A stretch of 64,000 bases of DNA, from assembly GCA_038093515.1 (NCBI GenBank), contig JBBPSI010000078.1:1-64000 (forward strand), in the 5' to 3' direction. Each line of letters starts with the position of its first letter. The first letter of the stretch is position 1. This DNA is from Butyriboletus loyo. Taxonomy: Eukaryota; Basidiomycota; Agaricomycetes; Boletales; Boletaceae. The position numbers and the translations under genes are program-made. The notes under the pieces are model-generated. The model worked only from the letters and a program-made list of their open reading frames with translations, searched no databases and was not told where the DNA came from. This document shows, one piece after another, positions 1-11,263 of the stretch.

Positions 1-458
1 TCGGCGAGGCGGGGGTCGAGACCGCGGATGAACCACTCGATGAGCGCCTTCTCATCTATGATTCCAGACTTGGCGGCGAGGAGCTGGAACTCCGTGACGT
101 ATGTGTCGTAGCCGTCTTTCTTGTTGGCTCGGTTTTGGTTTAGGTTTCCTAGGTCGATGCGAGCACTTTCTCCGACGTCGAAGGGATGGAAGACGCGATG
201 GAAGTCTTCACAGACGGTGGTGAACTCCCTTTGTCGTGGAGTAGGGGTTCCATCTAGGAGAAGGCCCATCCAGCCTTCGGAGAACGTCTTGCCTTTCCCT
301 TCGCTCATTTTCATGAGGAGGGCGTTGATTTTGGACTCGTCGTCGGGGAACGCATTTTGGTTGGCGGCGAAGTATGTGCGCATGGCGAGGAGCCATCGTG
401 AGGCATCCTCGTTGAGACCAGAGAAGTCCTTGGGGACGATCTTTCCTTTGTCGGACAT
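1..458 (-). CDS. Ty3/gypsy-like Gag fragment, runs off left edge
   Basis: The minus strand reads MSDKGKIVPKDFSGLNED from 458 and stays open to base 1, ending in ...EWFIRGLDPRLA. Seen: an N-terminal acidic, proline-rich stretch if the frame is followed upstream (it is open to about 849 but has no ATG before 458), then the Gag-type block with W-L-A-M-R, F-P-D-D-E-S-K, a T-P-T-P-R-Q turn and Y-x-x-Y-V-x-E-F-Q-L-L. This order fits the retrotransposon Gag (capsid) domain of fungal Ty3/gypsy elements. The 3' part (zinc knuckle, protease, RT) would lie left of the window. The start codon is uncertain because the conserved region begins only shortly after 458. Inference: 5' end of an element whose promoter is near 1045-1078. 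Confidence 0.7.
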   Translation of the reverse strand, partial: MSDKGKIVPKDFSGLNEDASRWLLAMRTYFAANQNAFPDDESKINALLMKMSEGKGKTFSEGWMGLLLDGTPTPRQREFTTVCEDFHRVFHPFDVGESARIDLGNLNQNRANKKDGYDTYVTEFQLLAAKSGIIDEKALIEWFIRGLDPRLA

Positions 459-849
459 CTCGTCGTTGTCTTCGTCGTCAGAGGAGTCTGCGGGTGGGAA
501 ATACGGTGGAGAGGGAGAGCGGGAAGGGTGTGGGGAGACGTGTGGGGTTCTGTCAAGCCAGTCGTCGCTATAACCGTCGTCGCTAGGTGCCGGTTCGTCT
601 TCCTGCCCTTGACCCTGGTCCTCGGGTTGATATGAGGGTTCGGGGTCTAGCTGGGGCAGAGGGGAAAACTGGGGTTCAGGGTTTGGCGGGGCGGGAGTGT
701 GTGGCGGTGACGGGTTGTCGACGACGATGGGTTCCGGTTCGGGAGAGGGAACGCGGAAAGAACGACCGACGCGTCTGGGACGTTGGATGGAAATGTTGGG
801 CGAGGGTGGGGCGGCTTTACTGCTGAAGAGCAGAAGCGAGAGGAAGATC

Positions 850-1186
850 TAGTTCTTTTGTTACGCTGGGCGCTAACAACTAGAACAGCGAGGAGGCACT
901 CTGGAGTGGCCTCAAGACTCTTAAAGCGTTTCTGAGCTGGGTCTCAGACTATGTCTTAGTGCGCACACTAAGAGTCTGGAGTGAAACTAATTGCTAGCAG
1001 GTTACTGCGTAGAACTAGATAATGTACATGGTGAAAAGGCAGAGCCTTTATACTACTGAAGTCTGCGCACAGACCATGTCCCTAATCAGGTCGCGAGAAG
1101 GGAAGTTACATATACGGAAGGAATACTCTAGAAGGTTCCGGAGTATGAGAGAAAGCGCGTCCGTGCGCGAGAAGTGATGACATAAG
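850..1186 (-). repeat. LTR-like region with TATA promoter, element A
   Basis: No gene is seen here. On the minus strand there is a TATAAAGG box at 1052-1045, preceded by a 15-bp word (1078-1064) that recurs exactly at 3053-3039 with the same spacing to a second TATA box. It lies directly upstream of the first Gag frame and directly downstream of the second Gag frame's end. This is the position expected of a 5' LTR (U3/R) of an element inserted into another. The LTR ends and target duplication could not be defined. Confidence 0.45.
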
Positions 1187-1924
1187 CTAGAGCGGTTCGT
1201 ACCGCTCAACGGGCACTAGCAAAAGGCTAGGCGAGTGAAGTAGTCCCAACGGTAATGGAGAGAAAAAGTATACCACTACCGTAACACTCCGAATTTCCTC
1301 TGTAAGGAGGGAGAAATCTGTCAACGTTTCTTCGTCGACAGTCAAGCAGACCTGCTTGTAAACTTCGTACTTCACAGCACGCTTGAGGAGTTCAACCGCG
1401 TGCTTCGGTTCACACTCCGATTGACGATAGAGGACTTTAAACCTCTCGAGGAATCCATCGATTAATTGTTGGCCTTGGGTGAAAGCCGTTAATTTGATCA
1501 ACGCTTGATGTGCCAAGACGTCAATCTGGAAGTGGCTTCGTATGGTATCCTGTAAGGTTTCCCATTCGGGCCATGCCAAGTCTCCCTTTTTTCCCCTAGG
1601 TCTATCGTTGGGGTCGATGTATTTTTCCTCGTCGGTGACGTAGTCTTCTAAGAGGATTTGGGAAAAGTCCTGACCCTTTCCCTTAATGCGGCTAAGAACC
1701 GCCACAGTCCGGAGTTTGTCGGTCTTCCAATTGTTAACGGAGACCCAGACCTTGAGGGAGGTCCACCAGTGGTGGAACTTTTCCCGATCGCCGTCCCATT
1801 CTCCTGGGTCAGCAACCTTTTTTGAAATTCCTCCTTGCTGATCTTTTTCCATCCACTGCGCGAAGAGGGCGCGCAGGGTTTGGTCGTCGAATGTGGGGGC
1901 ATTGGAAGGTCCCGGATCTGACAT
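1187..1924 (-). CDS. Second retrotransposon Gag-like protein, probably truncated
   Basis: A 245-residue frame beginning MSDPGPSNAPTFDDQTLRAL. It contains a Gag N-domain-like block with F-H-H-W-W-T-S-L-K-V-W-V, then ...RTVAVLSRIKGKGQ and a helical part with H-Q-A-L-I-K-L and I-D-G-F-L-E-R-F. It is not a copy of the Gag at the left edge, so it belongs to a different gypsy-type family. The last 35 or so residues turn hydrophobic and unlike Gag, and the frame stops where the LTR-like region begins, which suggests interruption by element A. No zinc knuckle, protease or polymerase follows. Expression is doubtful. Confidence 0.55.
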   Translation of the reverse strand: MSDPGPSNAPTFDDQTLRALFAQWMEKDQQGGISKKVADPGEWDGDREKFHHWWTSLKVWVSVNNWKTDKLRTVAVLSRIKGKGQDFSQILLEDYVTDEEKYIDPNDRPRGKKGDLAWPEWETLQDTIRSHFQIDVLAHQALIKLTAFTQGQQLIDGFLERFKVLYRQSECEPKHAVELLKRAVKYEVYKQVCLTVDEETLTDFSLLTEEIRSVTVVVYFFSPLPLGLLHSPSLLLVPVERYEPL

Positions 1925-1978
1925 TCTTTTTTCGTTGTCTATCGGGAAATCTTCCGAAGTTTCTGAACCCAGATTGTC

Positions 1979-2221
1979 CTAATTCCAGGTTTGTTGGTCC
2001 CACTCGTGATCGGATAATTCACCGTCGCCTTGAGGATGCTGTACGGTAGGGAAGGAGAGTTTGGCGGTGAATTTGTTTCGGTTAAAAGATAGGGTGATGG
2101 TGTAAGGTTGAGTTTGCTTCGCGACGATTGTATTGAAAACTTTAAGCGCGATTACGAGAGTGGTGACAAAAACGATGTATGCGGCGATTGTGGTAAAGAT
2201 GAAAATTCCAAAGTAGTTCAT
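1979..2221 (-). CDS. Small possible membrane ORF in retroelement leader
   Basis: An 80-codon ATG frame just upstream of the second Gag frame. Residues about 4-30 are strongly hydrophobic (I-F-I-F-T-T-I-A-A-Y-I-V-F-V), followed by a polar tail ending in W-N. I do not recognise it. It may be a chance frame in the element leader, or a remnant. It is listed because it is the only substantial ATG frame between the promoter-like motif at 3.0 kb and the Gag. Confidence 0.15.
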   Translation of the reverse strand: MNYFGIFIFTTIAAYIVFVTTLVIALKVFNTIVAKQTQPYTITLSFNRNKFTAKLSFPTVQHPQGDGELSDHEWDQQTWN

Positions 2222-2984
2222 CGGCAATTTATTTTCTTCGGCAAATAACCGGATTTCTTCGGCAGGTACAAAAAAGGCTACGAGATATAGACTTCCTTAC
2301 TGTCCCCTATCTTCCAAAGGAACTCTGGGGAATTCTACAGCAAGTAGAGCGAAAGAAATATTTTTTCGAACGGAGGTAGTATCTCCGACGAAGTTTGGTT
2401 CGGTAATGAACCGAAACGGGTAAAGATTTTACTATGACTAATTGACAAATGATGACGAAGGGTTTTTTCTTCTACCTCCCGTGTTACCACAGGGACTACT
2501 CGGAGAATTGCTCAGCCACAGGGATTTGGGGGTCCCTATGTCGCACTTCGCAAATCAGGCTCGACCCTGACGCGGACTAACAACTCCAAAGGGAGCGTCT
2601 GAGAATGAATTTTACAGGTGCTACTCCGAGACACAAAGACTGCTCTTCCGAGGAGCTCCCCTAAAGGCGCGGGGGTAAAACGAAAATGAAAACTGGCGAA
2701 CGCCCAGTGACGATCCTTAACCCTGGATTCCGGGTATGGTTTCCTAAGCGGAAAAGCTGCCCCTTCAAGTGGTAGCGTACTGGTATGTGCGTGGAAACGA
2801 GACTATCCCTGCCCTGGGAACCGGGTGTGTATCAGAAGCTTTAACCAAGTGTTACGAGACAACGAAGTTATCAAGTCACACGAAGTTCCACTACTGTTGC
2901 AGTACTACACAGGTACTGGCGAGGTGTAATGAGGATAGCTCAAATCTTAATCTCTCAACTGTTGCCAGCGAATAAGACAAGTGG

Positions 2985-3195
2985 TTAAAGCTAGGGAATC
3001 CTAGCCGCAACCACGAGCCCTTTTATATTGTACAAGGATGCGCACAGACCATGCTGTGCGTGTGAGGAATTACTATACATGGATAGACTAAAGAAGAGAA
3101 GCGCAACGGTGATTAACCACACGAGGCGCGGGGATCAAAAAGAAGAGAAGTAAACGGAGATTAAATACATGTGTCGTGACGTCATAGAGTCTAGG
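2985..3195 (-). repeat. LTR-like promoter region, element B
   Basis: On the minus strand a TATAAAAGG box (3027-3019) lies 20 bp from a 15-bp word (3053-3039) identical to the one near 1070. A TGACGTCA palindrome (a CRE/ATF-type site) is at 3177-3184, with a nearby direct repeat of GTCTAGGCC. It heads toward the Gag at 1924-1187. Interpreted as the U3/R part of the older, interrupted element. Ends not defined. The interval 2222-2984 between this and the small ORF has no supportable gene and is presumed element leader. Confidence 0.4.
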
Positions 3196-3399
3196 CCTGG
3201 TCTAGGCCATGACATCATATGCTTAGTCAGCAAGAGATCACATGTAAGTTCCCACGATCACGTGCGCTATGTCACGTGACCTTTGAAAGTGAAATCGACT
3301 AAGTCCGAATTGAAAGTGTACGAAGTGTACGAATAAAATGTTATGATTATAACATAAAGAGGACCTAGAAATGCCAGTTGGCAAATTCTATGATATGAT

Positions 3400-4237
3400 G
3401 GTACCCATTAGCTGACTTTGTGAGCTTCCATAACCTTGACAACCATCCAGCCCAAGTTGTGGTTCCAGACCTTCATAATCAGATGGTTGAAGACTTCATG
3501 CAGTTCCTTAAAATGGGGCTGGGCCTCAGGTCTGCTGGGTGGGAACCACTCCTTGCCCATGCAGTAAAGCAACATGGGCTCAGAATGAAGGCCTGCATAG
3601 TAGGATTGAGCCTCTACCTTGGAGACAGCATGTGCATTAGGAAGGTAGGAAGTGGCACTGGATGCAGCATTGCTGCCAAGGCCCAGAGAGGAGAAGGTTG
3701 TTGACACAGTGGTAATTGGGGAAATGGTAGGATCCTCGTCAACAGAGCTCTGAGCCTCATAGTTCCTAGCAAAGTGAATATAATCTTTCATAACTTTTGC
3801 AGATAACACTGAATATGGAGACAGCATGCACATCAGGAATGTAGGAAGTGGCATTGAATGCAGCATTCCTGCCAAGGCTCATAGAGGAGAAGGTTGTTGA
3901 TGTAGTGGTGATCGGAGAGATGGTAGGATCCTCATCAACAGAGCTCTGAGCCTCATAGTTTCTAGCAAAGTGAATACAATCTTTCATAACTTTTGCAGAT
4001 AACTCTGAATAAAGAGGGGGGAAATGAGATGGTTTGTATGGGATGATCATAAAGAAACTAAAAGACAGACTGGTATATGATTCAAAAGATTAAAAACAAG
4101 CAAGTTTGTATTGCACTCTTTGTGAAAATGGAGTGAAGTGTTTACTGAGTGACCACACACACAAGGATGTGAGAGATCAGGAGAAGGATAATTATTCTAT
4201 CCCCTATGATACAACTCTTCTAATATACAAGTTACTA
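3400..4237. other. AT-rich non-coding segment with decayed reading frames
   Basis: This stretch is visibly richer in A/T than its surroundings. Frames on the minus strand share a repeated peptide (H-F-A-R-N-Y-E-A-Q-S-S-V-D-E-D-P) because of an internal DNA duplication. These frames have no convincing ATG, are short and match nothing I recognise. It is bounded on the right by the MITE. It may be the remains of a transposable element or of an imported gene. No function is assigned. Confidence 0.35.
3621..4012. repeat. Two-copy 196-bp tandem duplication
   Basis: The word GGAGACAGCATG starts at 3621 and again at 3817. The following sequence matches with scattered substitutions (roughly nine in ten positions by eye) until the word AACTCTGAAT near 4010. 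The spacing gives a 196-bp period. Because 196 is not a multiple of three, the duplication changes frame and argues against a functional protein here. Confidence 0.85.
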
Positions 4238-4670
4238 AGGCCCTGTCCAGTCTGGCTTGCTTACCTCAGGTAGGCTAGTTGTTCCTTGGGTAGAATAGTG
4301 ATGTAAGCAGATCACATGATCACTCTGAGATCATGTGCAATCATGTGATTAGAATCTCAACAGGTCATGTGATGTCATGTGAGCATACACCAGGTCACAT
4401 GCCTACACAACATATGTCATAGCTGTGACCAATCCAAACATTGTGTCATGTTGTTTACTGGCAGGCCATGATTGGTCAGGACTGGAACCTGGCCATGTTG
4501 TGTAGGCATGTGACCTGGTGTATGCTCACATGACATCACATGACCTGTTGAGATTCTAATCACATGATTGCACATGATCTCAGAGTGATCATGTGATCTG
4601 CTTACATCACTATTCTACCCGAGGAACAACTAGCCTACCTGAGGTAAGCAAGCCAGACTGGACAGGGCCT
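4238..4670. mobile_element. Foldback MITE with about 175-bp terminal inverted repeats
   Basis: The two ends, AGGCCCTGTCCAGTCTGG at the left and its reverse complement at the right, extend into arms of about 175 bp (4239-4414 and 4495-4669). I see one mismatch (position about 4288 versus its partner). The centre (4415-4494) is about 80 bp and itself contains an inverted ACCAATC/GATTGGT pair. No coding capacity, so it is a non-autonomous element. No perfect target duplication is seen: flanks read ...TTACTA and ATATATTA, 5 of 8 matching. The GGCCCTGT end resembles PIF/Harbinger- or hAT-type MITEs; the superfamily is undecided. Confidence 0.9.
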
Positions 4671-4770
4671 ATATATTAGTAAGCTTATTCAGTCGATAGT
4701 AAGCCGCTTTTATTGATTATCTTATCAGCCGTATGTTCGGCCGAATGTAGCTTGTATTTGTTTGGTCTAC

Positions 4771-7700
4771 ATGGCTCCAACACTTTTCCTTGCCAGTCAA
4801 GTTTGCGACTATCGACGCTTTCTTTGCTCGTCCGCTCTTTCCATTCATCGGCCTCCTTTCTCTCCTCCCACGCCGTCAACACCGGCGACCTCCACCACCT
4901 CGTATCCACCTCCTAGTCCGTCACCGTCTACCCCTCCAACGAGGCCGTCGTCGCTGTCCTCGACACCCGCTTTCGCTCTGATTCACCCTACTTTAGAATA
5001 GGAACAACGGATTTGCTCGTCGTAAATCCCTACAAAGCTCTCAAACGTTAACGACAACAGTGTAAGAGAATATGAAGAACGGTGCTACAAGGAAACCGGC
5101 CTGTCTCTCGCTCGTGCAAGCCTCCTTCAGCCCCATCTCTATGAACTCGCTGCTCAGATTTACTTGCTCATGCGCACTAGACAGTCACAGTCCGTCATCA
5201 CTCGGTCGGTCCCTTCCCCCTTGTATATTTCTATGTCTCCTGACCCTCTCCCCTCTAGTGGTATCACCGGCTCAGGAAAGACATCGAGCTTACGTCTGCT
5301 TGTAGACCAGGTTTTGCGTCTCTCTTCCCATTAAAGAAGGAGCTCAGAATGGCGAGCCAAGTCAAAGCGCTCTACACCCTCCTCCACGCATTTGGAAACG
5401 CCAAAACCGTCTCGAATCCAAATGCATCACGGCATAGTCATCATCTCGAATTGCATTTTAACGACCGTGGCCGCATTGAATCCGCTAAAGCACTCGCCTT
5501 CGCGCTCGACAAATCCAGACTCACTCGTGTCGCCCACGAGGAACGCACATTTCACATCTTTTACCAGTTATCTGGTGCAGCGCCACAGGAACGCGATTAC
5601 TTCAACCTCGAATACCTCTCGGAATATGCTTTATTGGCTTCCTCGGGCTATTACCACCTGCCCAACGGGCCTTTGAATGACGATGCTATGTCCATGGAGG
5701 AGGTGCGTGTTGCTACGCGCACACTTGGTTTCAAGCCGAAACATCTTTCATCTATTTTCACCATCCTTGTTGCTATCCTCTTCTTGAGTAACATTCAGTT
5801 CACAGATGCTGATGCCAATGATGTTTTCGCGTCTGTCGCAAACATTCCCATCCTCGAGCATGTCGCGCGCCTCCTTGGTGTCGCACCGGACAACCTTGCG
5901 CAGACCTTGACGAACCAGACCAACTATGTTCGCAAGGAACTCTACACCGTTCTTCTCAGCGTCGAGAAAAGTGCGTTTCAGCATGATTCACTCATGCGCA
6001 ATCTCTATGCCATCTTTTTGCTTATGTCGTCGAGACTGCGAATCACAAGATTGCCCCTGCAAGCCCCGATGTTCTTCCCACAACCCAGCTGATTTTCTTC
6101 GACTCTCCCGGTTTCCAGACTCGTGGTCCCACGGGCACCGGCTCCATGATGTTCACGGGAACCGCACCTCTCATTTCCGCCTTTGGCCAAAACAAGTTTG
6201 ATGAATTTTGACGGCGTTGGCTATAATGGTCACATGGTTGGTGATGGGATCTCTCTTCCAGCAGTCGGCATTATGGATAACTCGGCCTGCGTCGAACTCC
6301 TTCGTGGCGCTCAACTGAGCGAGTGTGCGACACGGAAGCCTGGCGGTATGCTTGGCATATTGAACAAAGTATGCTCATCGTACGGATCTGGGGGGGCGGG
6401 CGACAAGAAGGCAGACGATCTCCATCAGGATCTCGTGTCGAAATATGGCGTCCATACTTCGTTTGTAGCAAGCCCAAGTCAAGGAGGCGAGAATGACAGA
6501 AACCTATTAACCACTACGCGGGGCGTTGCTCGTGTGATATCTCATCCTTGATCGAGAAGGACCCTGATATCCTCGACTCGGCATTCGTGCCGTTGCTCTG
6601 CAACTCCTCGGATACGTTCGTGAAAAAGTTGCTCTCTGGCCCTTCGCTTGCCGTTGAGAAGCACTTGAAGGATGAAAATTCCATTGTCCAGGCGCAGGTC
6701 TCGTCGCGTCCGCTTCGTCAGCCGACACGTATCGCGTCCCCAGATGGTTCTGCACCGCTGCCACACAAGGAACATTCACCTCTGGACCTCGCCAAGATAT
6801 ACTCTCTACGCAACTCAATTACACGCTCTCCGAAAATTTCGCCTCTTTTGACCGGACACGTCTTTGGACGATCTCCTGTATCCGTCCTAACGATTTCAAC
6901 TCGCCCAATTCCTTTGACAAACGTTGTGTCAAAGCTCAGATAAAGTCTCTTCTCATTCCTGAAACTGTCGCGCGTCACCGACTTGGATCAGGGTGCGTTC
7001 TGTGAACGGTACGTCCAGACGATGCGTGGTTCAGACATGGAATGTCCGGCAGTATGCAGCTTCGAACGGTTGGAAAGAAGGCGCTGATTACGTTGTCGGT
7101 CACCGTTCGATCTGGTTATCGTATAACGCGTGGAAGACGGCGTTCGTGTGGCTGAGAAGGAACAGAAGCGGTTGGCTCCCGATGCCGCCGAAGACGATGA
7201 AAACGCAATTGGAGACGACACGACGGAGTATACATACACCGACACACATGGACAAGACATTCTCTATAACGAGAGTCGTGATAATCTGCTCATTGCTCGC
7301 GTGGGCAGCCATGGGTTAAGATACCAGGACCTAAACAAAACATCCCGTATGGCGCCAGCGGGTTGTCGCCACCAAACATCCATACGCCGGCATTCACTGA
7401 CCCTGAGGACGGTTTGGGACCGGAATGGGAGAAGAAAAGAGGGAGCCCTGGTGGTTCGCCTCCTTACCCACCCAAGGAGGGTACTATGACCGTCAATGCC
7501 ACCACACCCACCGCCGTTGAAGAAATACCCACGTGCACTACGCGACGATGGTGGCTCTTCTTTGTATGGCTATTACTATTAACCGGTTTGATTCCCTCCT
7601 TTGTGCTGCATTATATCGGACGGATGAAACGCCCGGACGTCCGCCTCGCCTGGCGGGAGAAAGTGACCATCTGCTTCTTAATCCTTCTCATGAACTTGGT

Positions 7701-10700
7701 CGTCATCTTTTACATCGTTGAATTCGGTCGGCTTCTCTGTCCCAACTCTGATAAAGTCTGGGATTCGAACGAGGTATCGCAACACACTGGCGCCACGGAT
7801 TGGTGGGTATCGGTGCAGGGGTGGGTGTACGACCTCTCCAACTTTATCCACGGCGATCACAGCGATATTGTTGGCATTTCGTCCAACTCACCTACAGACC
7901 TGGACCTCCTTGTAGGTCAGGACCTGACGGGATACTTCACACCACCCCTTGAGCAGACCTGCCAGGGTTTGGCCCCGCAAGGGCCGTTGCAGTTCACCAC
8001 GAAGATTTTCACGGTATACGTGCCGAACGCGATGCACAAGTCCGGAGCGATGCAGCCGACACAGGGGACGGCGTTGGACAACGCGGATTGGTACACATCA
8101 ACGTTTTTGCCGAAGATGAAGGAGTATCGGAAAGGGGCGTTTGTATGGGATCCCAGTACTATTTATACACACGCGATGGATTCGAACATTCAGAGATAGG
8201 CGTCAGCGCGGTCTTGTCGTCTTGCTTTAGTTGACCGTGCATTGACAGAATTTGGGCCATCTGGGACGGCGGCGTGTATGACCTGTCAGACTACGTTAAC
8301 ACTCTCACGATCTATCAGAGCGCTACGGGTTCCTATAAATTCCTGGATACGGGCATCACTGACGTGTTCAGGCAATAAGCTGGACAAGACATCACCATGA
8401 ACCCAAACAAGGTCATTGCAGGTCTGGACGCGCAGACAGCGGCGGATCACATGAACTGCATCAAGAATACGTTTTACCTGGGCGAAGTCGATTTTCGGAA
8501 GACACCTCGGTGCACTGTGCAGAGTTATCTTCTCGTTTTCACCGGGATCCTGTGTGCGTCGATCGCATCCAAGTGTGAGTCTTCCATGCGCATGCCTCGA
8601 TTGGGGGAATGCTCACGTTCACGTTAGTCCTTTCTGCGCTCCAGTTGACTGGCAAGCGCTCGCCTGAAATGCTTGATAAATTCATTCTGCGTCAGACCCC
8701 ATGTTATGCCGAAGGCGAAGACTTTCTCTGACGAACGATTGACTCGTTCGCGGCGCTTCACTACGACGACAAGCGGAAGTTACTCTTCATCATCTGTGAC
8801 GGTAATATCATTGGGAGCGGCGACGACCGGACGACGCCGAGATCGTGTTGGATATACTTGGTGTCGATCCAAAGGTTGATCCCGAACCCTTGATGTTCCG
8901 GTCGATCAGTGAGGGCTCGAGACAGATTAATTATGGCAAGGTGTACTCAGGATTGTATGAGTTCGAGGAGCACGTCGTTCCGTGAGTAAAGCCTTTTTCG
9001 TCGATGCGCACGTGTGTGGATGTTGACGACGGGGTGTGTTCTAGTTATATAGTCGTCGTCAAAGTCAGCAAGCCCACAGAGCGGTCTAAGCCATGTAACC
9101 GTGGCAAACAAGACAGCCAGATTCTGCTCATGCATTACCTCAACCGCGTGTACCTTGATGCGCCCATGTCCCCGCTGGAACTCGAGATTTTTCATCAGAT
9201 GTGGAACGTGATCGGGATCGATCCGACGTTTTATGAGAATATTTTTTACGGTCGATGCGGATACGGTTCGTCGCGTCATTATGGATGTAATAAAGTGAGA
9301 CTGACAGGCACTACAGACGGTTACACCTGAGTCGCTCAACCGTTTTGTCACGTCGTCTGCGGACGATTCGAGCATCATCGGTATCTGTGGTGAAACAAAC
9401 CTGACCAACGAGGAAGGCTCGTGGTGGACGATGACTCAGGTTTACGAGTACCACATTTCCCACCACCTTTCGAATGCGTTCGAGTCCCTATTCGGTTCCG
9501 TTTCTTGTCTGCCCGGATATTTCTCGCTTTATCGTGTCCGCACGGCTGACAAAGGTCGCCCGATCATTATCTCCAACCGCATCATCGACGAACACGCAGA
9601 ATGCAACGTTGACACACTCCACAAAAATAATCTTTTCTCGCTTGGTGAAGACCGTTTCCTCACCACGCTCCTCTTAAAACATTTCCCGACCCCCAAGACC
9701 AAGTTCATTCCCGATGCGGTGACGCATACGATGGCGCCCGAGTCATGGCGGGTCTTGTTCTCTCAACGACATCGGTGGATTAACTCGACGGTGCATAACT
9801 TGTTGGAGTTGGTGATTTTACCCGAATTGTGCGGGTTTTGTTGTTTCTCGATGCGGTTTTTCGTATTTATCGATTTGTTGGGGCGATTGTAAGTTTTATC
9901 TGTCTGCGGGGGTGTTACTGACATCATTCATGTAGATTTCTCCGGCAACCGTCGTTTATGTGAGTGGGCTGATGTGAGATAGCTTGGGGTGTGCTGACGC
10001 TCTTTTCATAGCTTACATATCTGATCATTGCGGTTGCTGCTGGCAGTAGTTCTTTGCCGTTGATCTCGATTATCATGTTGGGCGTGATATATGGGTTGCA
10101 GGTACGTTCGCGACTCGGTGGTGTGTTTGGGAGGAGGCGCTGATTGCAACGTTGTAGGCGTTGATCTTCATCATCAAACAAGAGTTTATGCTCGTTGGCT
10201 GGATGATCGTTTATCTCCTTTCGTGCGTCCTTTCTGCTTTTCCCGTATTTACTCGGATGATTGACGCTGTTGGGATAAGATATCCTATCTGTAGTTTCTT
10301 CCTGCCGATCTACTCCTTCTGGTGCATGGATTACTTCTCGTGGGGGAACACACGTGTCGTGATTAGTGATGGAGGGAGCAAGGGGGTGGTTATGAATGAG
10401 GACGAGCGGTTCGATGAGTCGATGATCCCACCCAGGAAGTTTAGCGGTGAGTCATCTGTTTATACTTCTTCGCTTACGTTCGCCTACAGAGTACGAAGCA
10501 GAAGCATGGGAGGGTGCGTCGCGTCACTCAGACAAGACGGGAATCAGCAAGGCTCGTTCGCAGCCACGGTTCCTGCCATCCCGACAAGGCTCGCCACACT
10601 CGTCAAACGGGGGTGATTACTACCGGGACACAGACGTGATGAACAACTCGACGGTCAACTTCAGAGGGACGGCTTCGCATCATAGTCACGCTGGTTCTCG

Positions 10701-11263
10701 ACAAGGTTCCATGTACGAAGGCCGTTAACCGACTATCTCGCAGTTTGGATTGCCTCCTGTGCCGTTTGCGTACGGACCTGGAAGTGCGGCGGGTTCTGAG
10801 TACGGTGGGGCGATGGGGATGGCGGCACCGCTTGGTTATCAGCATTCGGGGAGCGTGTATGAGATAGTGGATCCGCGGTGATCATGATGGGTATGGGAGG
10901 TATGAACATGAACATGTTCACTAGGAATGGGTCGCAGGCAGGTGGCCATCGCCTGGATCGTTTGGTGGGGCTATTAGCGGTGGAAACACATGGATGTCAA
11001 CGTTTTCGATGGCGACGTCCATCAATGCGTTCGCAGGGCCGAGTTTGAACCCGAATCCGACGGACGAGGATATCTTCAATGCGTTGAGGAATTATCTGAG
11101 TAGTGACGAAGAAGTGTCTCCGTTCGTCCATTCATGTTCTTTCTAACTCATAGCTCCTAGGACCACACGTGAGGCGATCATGGCCAAATTCCCCAGAGCT
11201 AACTTGACGTCACGCAAAGATTTTTTGAATGAGTCGATCGACAAGATATTGTCACAGTCATAA
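4771..11263 (+). pseudogene. Class V chitin synthase with myosin-like motor, decayed
   Basis: Conserved blocks occur in the correct order but in changing frames. Motor: V-V-N-P-Y-K-A near 5025, P-loop GITGSGKT at 5260-5283, switch-I-like NASRHSHHLELHF near 5420. Then two membrane segments and a cytochrome-b5-like part (7363-8199), the chitin synthase core with D-A-D near 9255, EDRF near 9650 and SQRHRW at 9761-9778 (canonical QRRRW), C-terminal membrane helices to about 10350, and a DEK-C end at 11158-11263. Breaks include TAG at 4914, frameshifts near 5037, 5330, 6020, 6507, 6805 and 9243 (T run), a stop with lost residues near 6200, and TAA near 8377. An active relative would polymerise chitin at the plasma membrane. 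Introns explain some gaps (for example 5206-5258) but not these breaks. The MITE sits 100 bp upstream. Confidence 0.88.

Noticed and set aside
3408..4050. Minus-strand frames with a repeated peptide
   Set aside because: They lack ATG starts, and the repetition is due to a DNA duplication with a period not divisible by three. Not called as genes.
4771..11263. Chitin synthase as an intact gene with many introns
   Set aside because: Several frame changes fall inside conserved blocks with no GT...AG (for example D-A-D near 9250 and the P-loop exon end near 5330), so introns cannot explain them.
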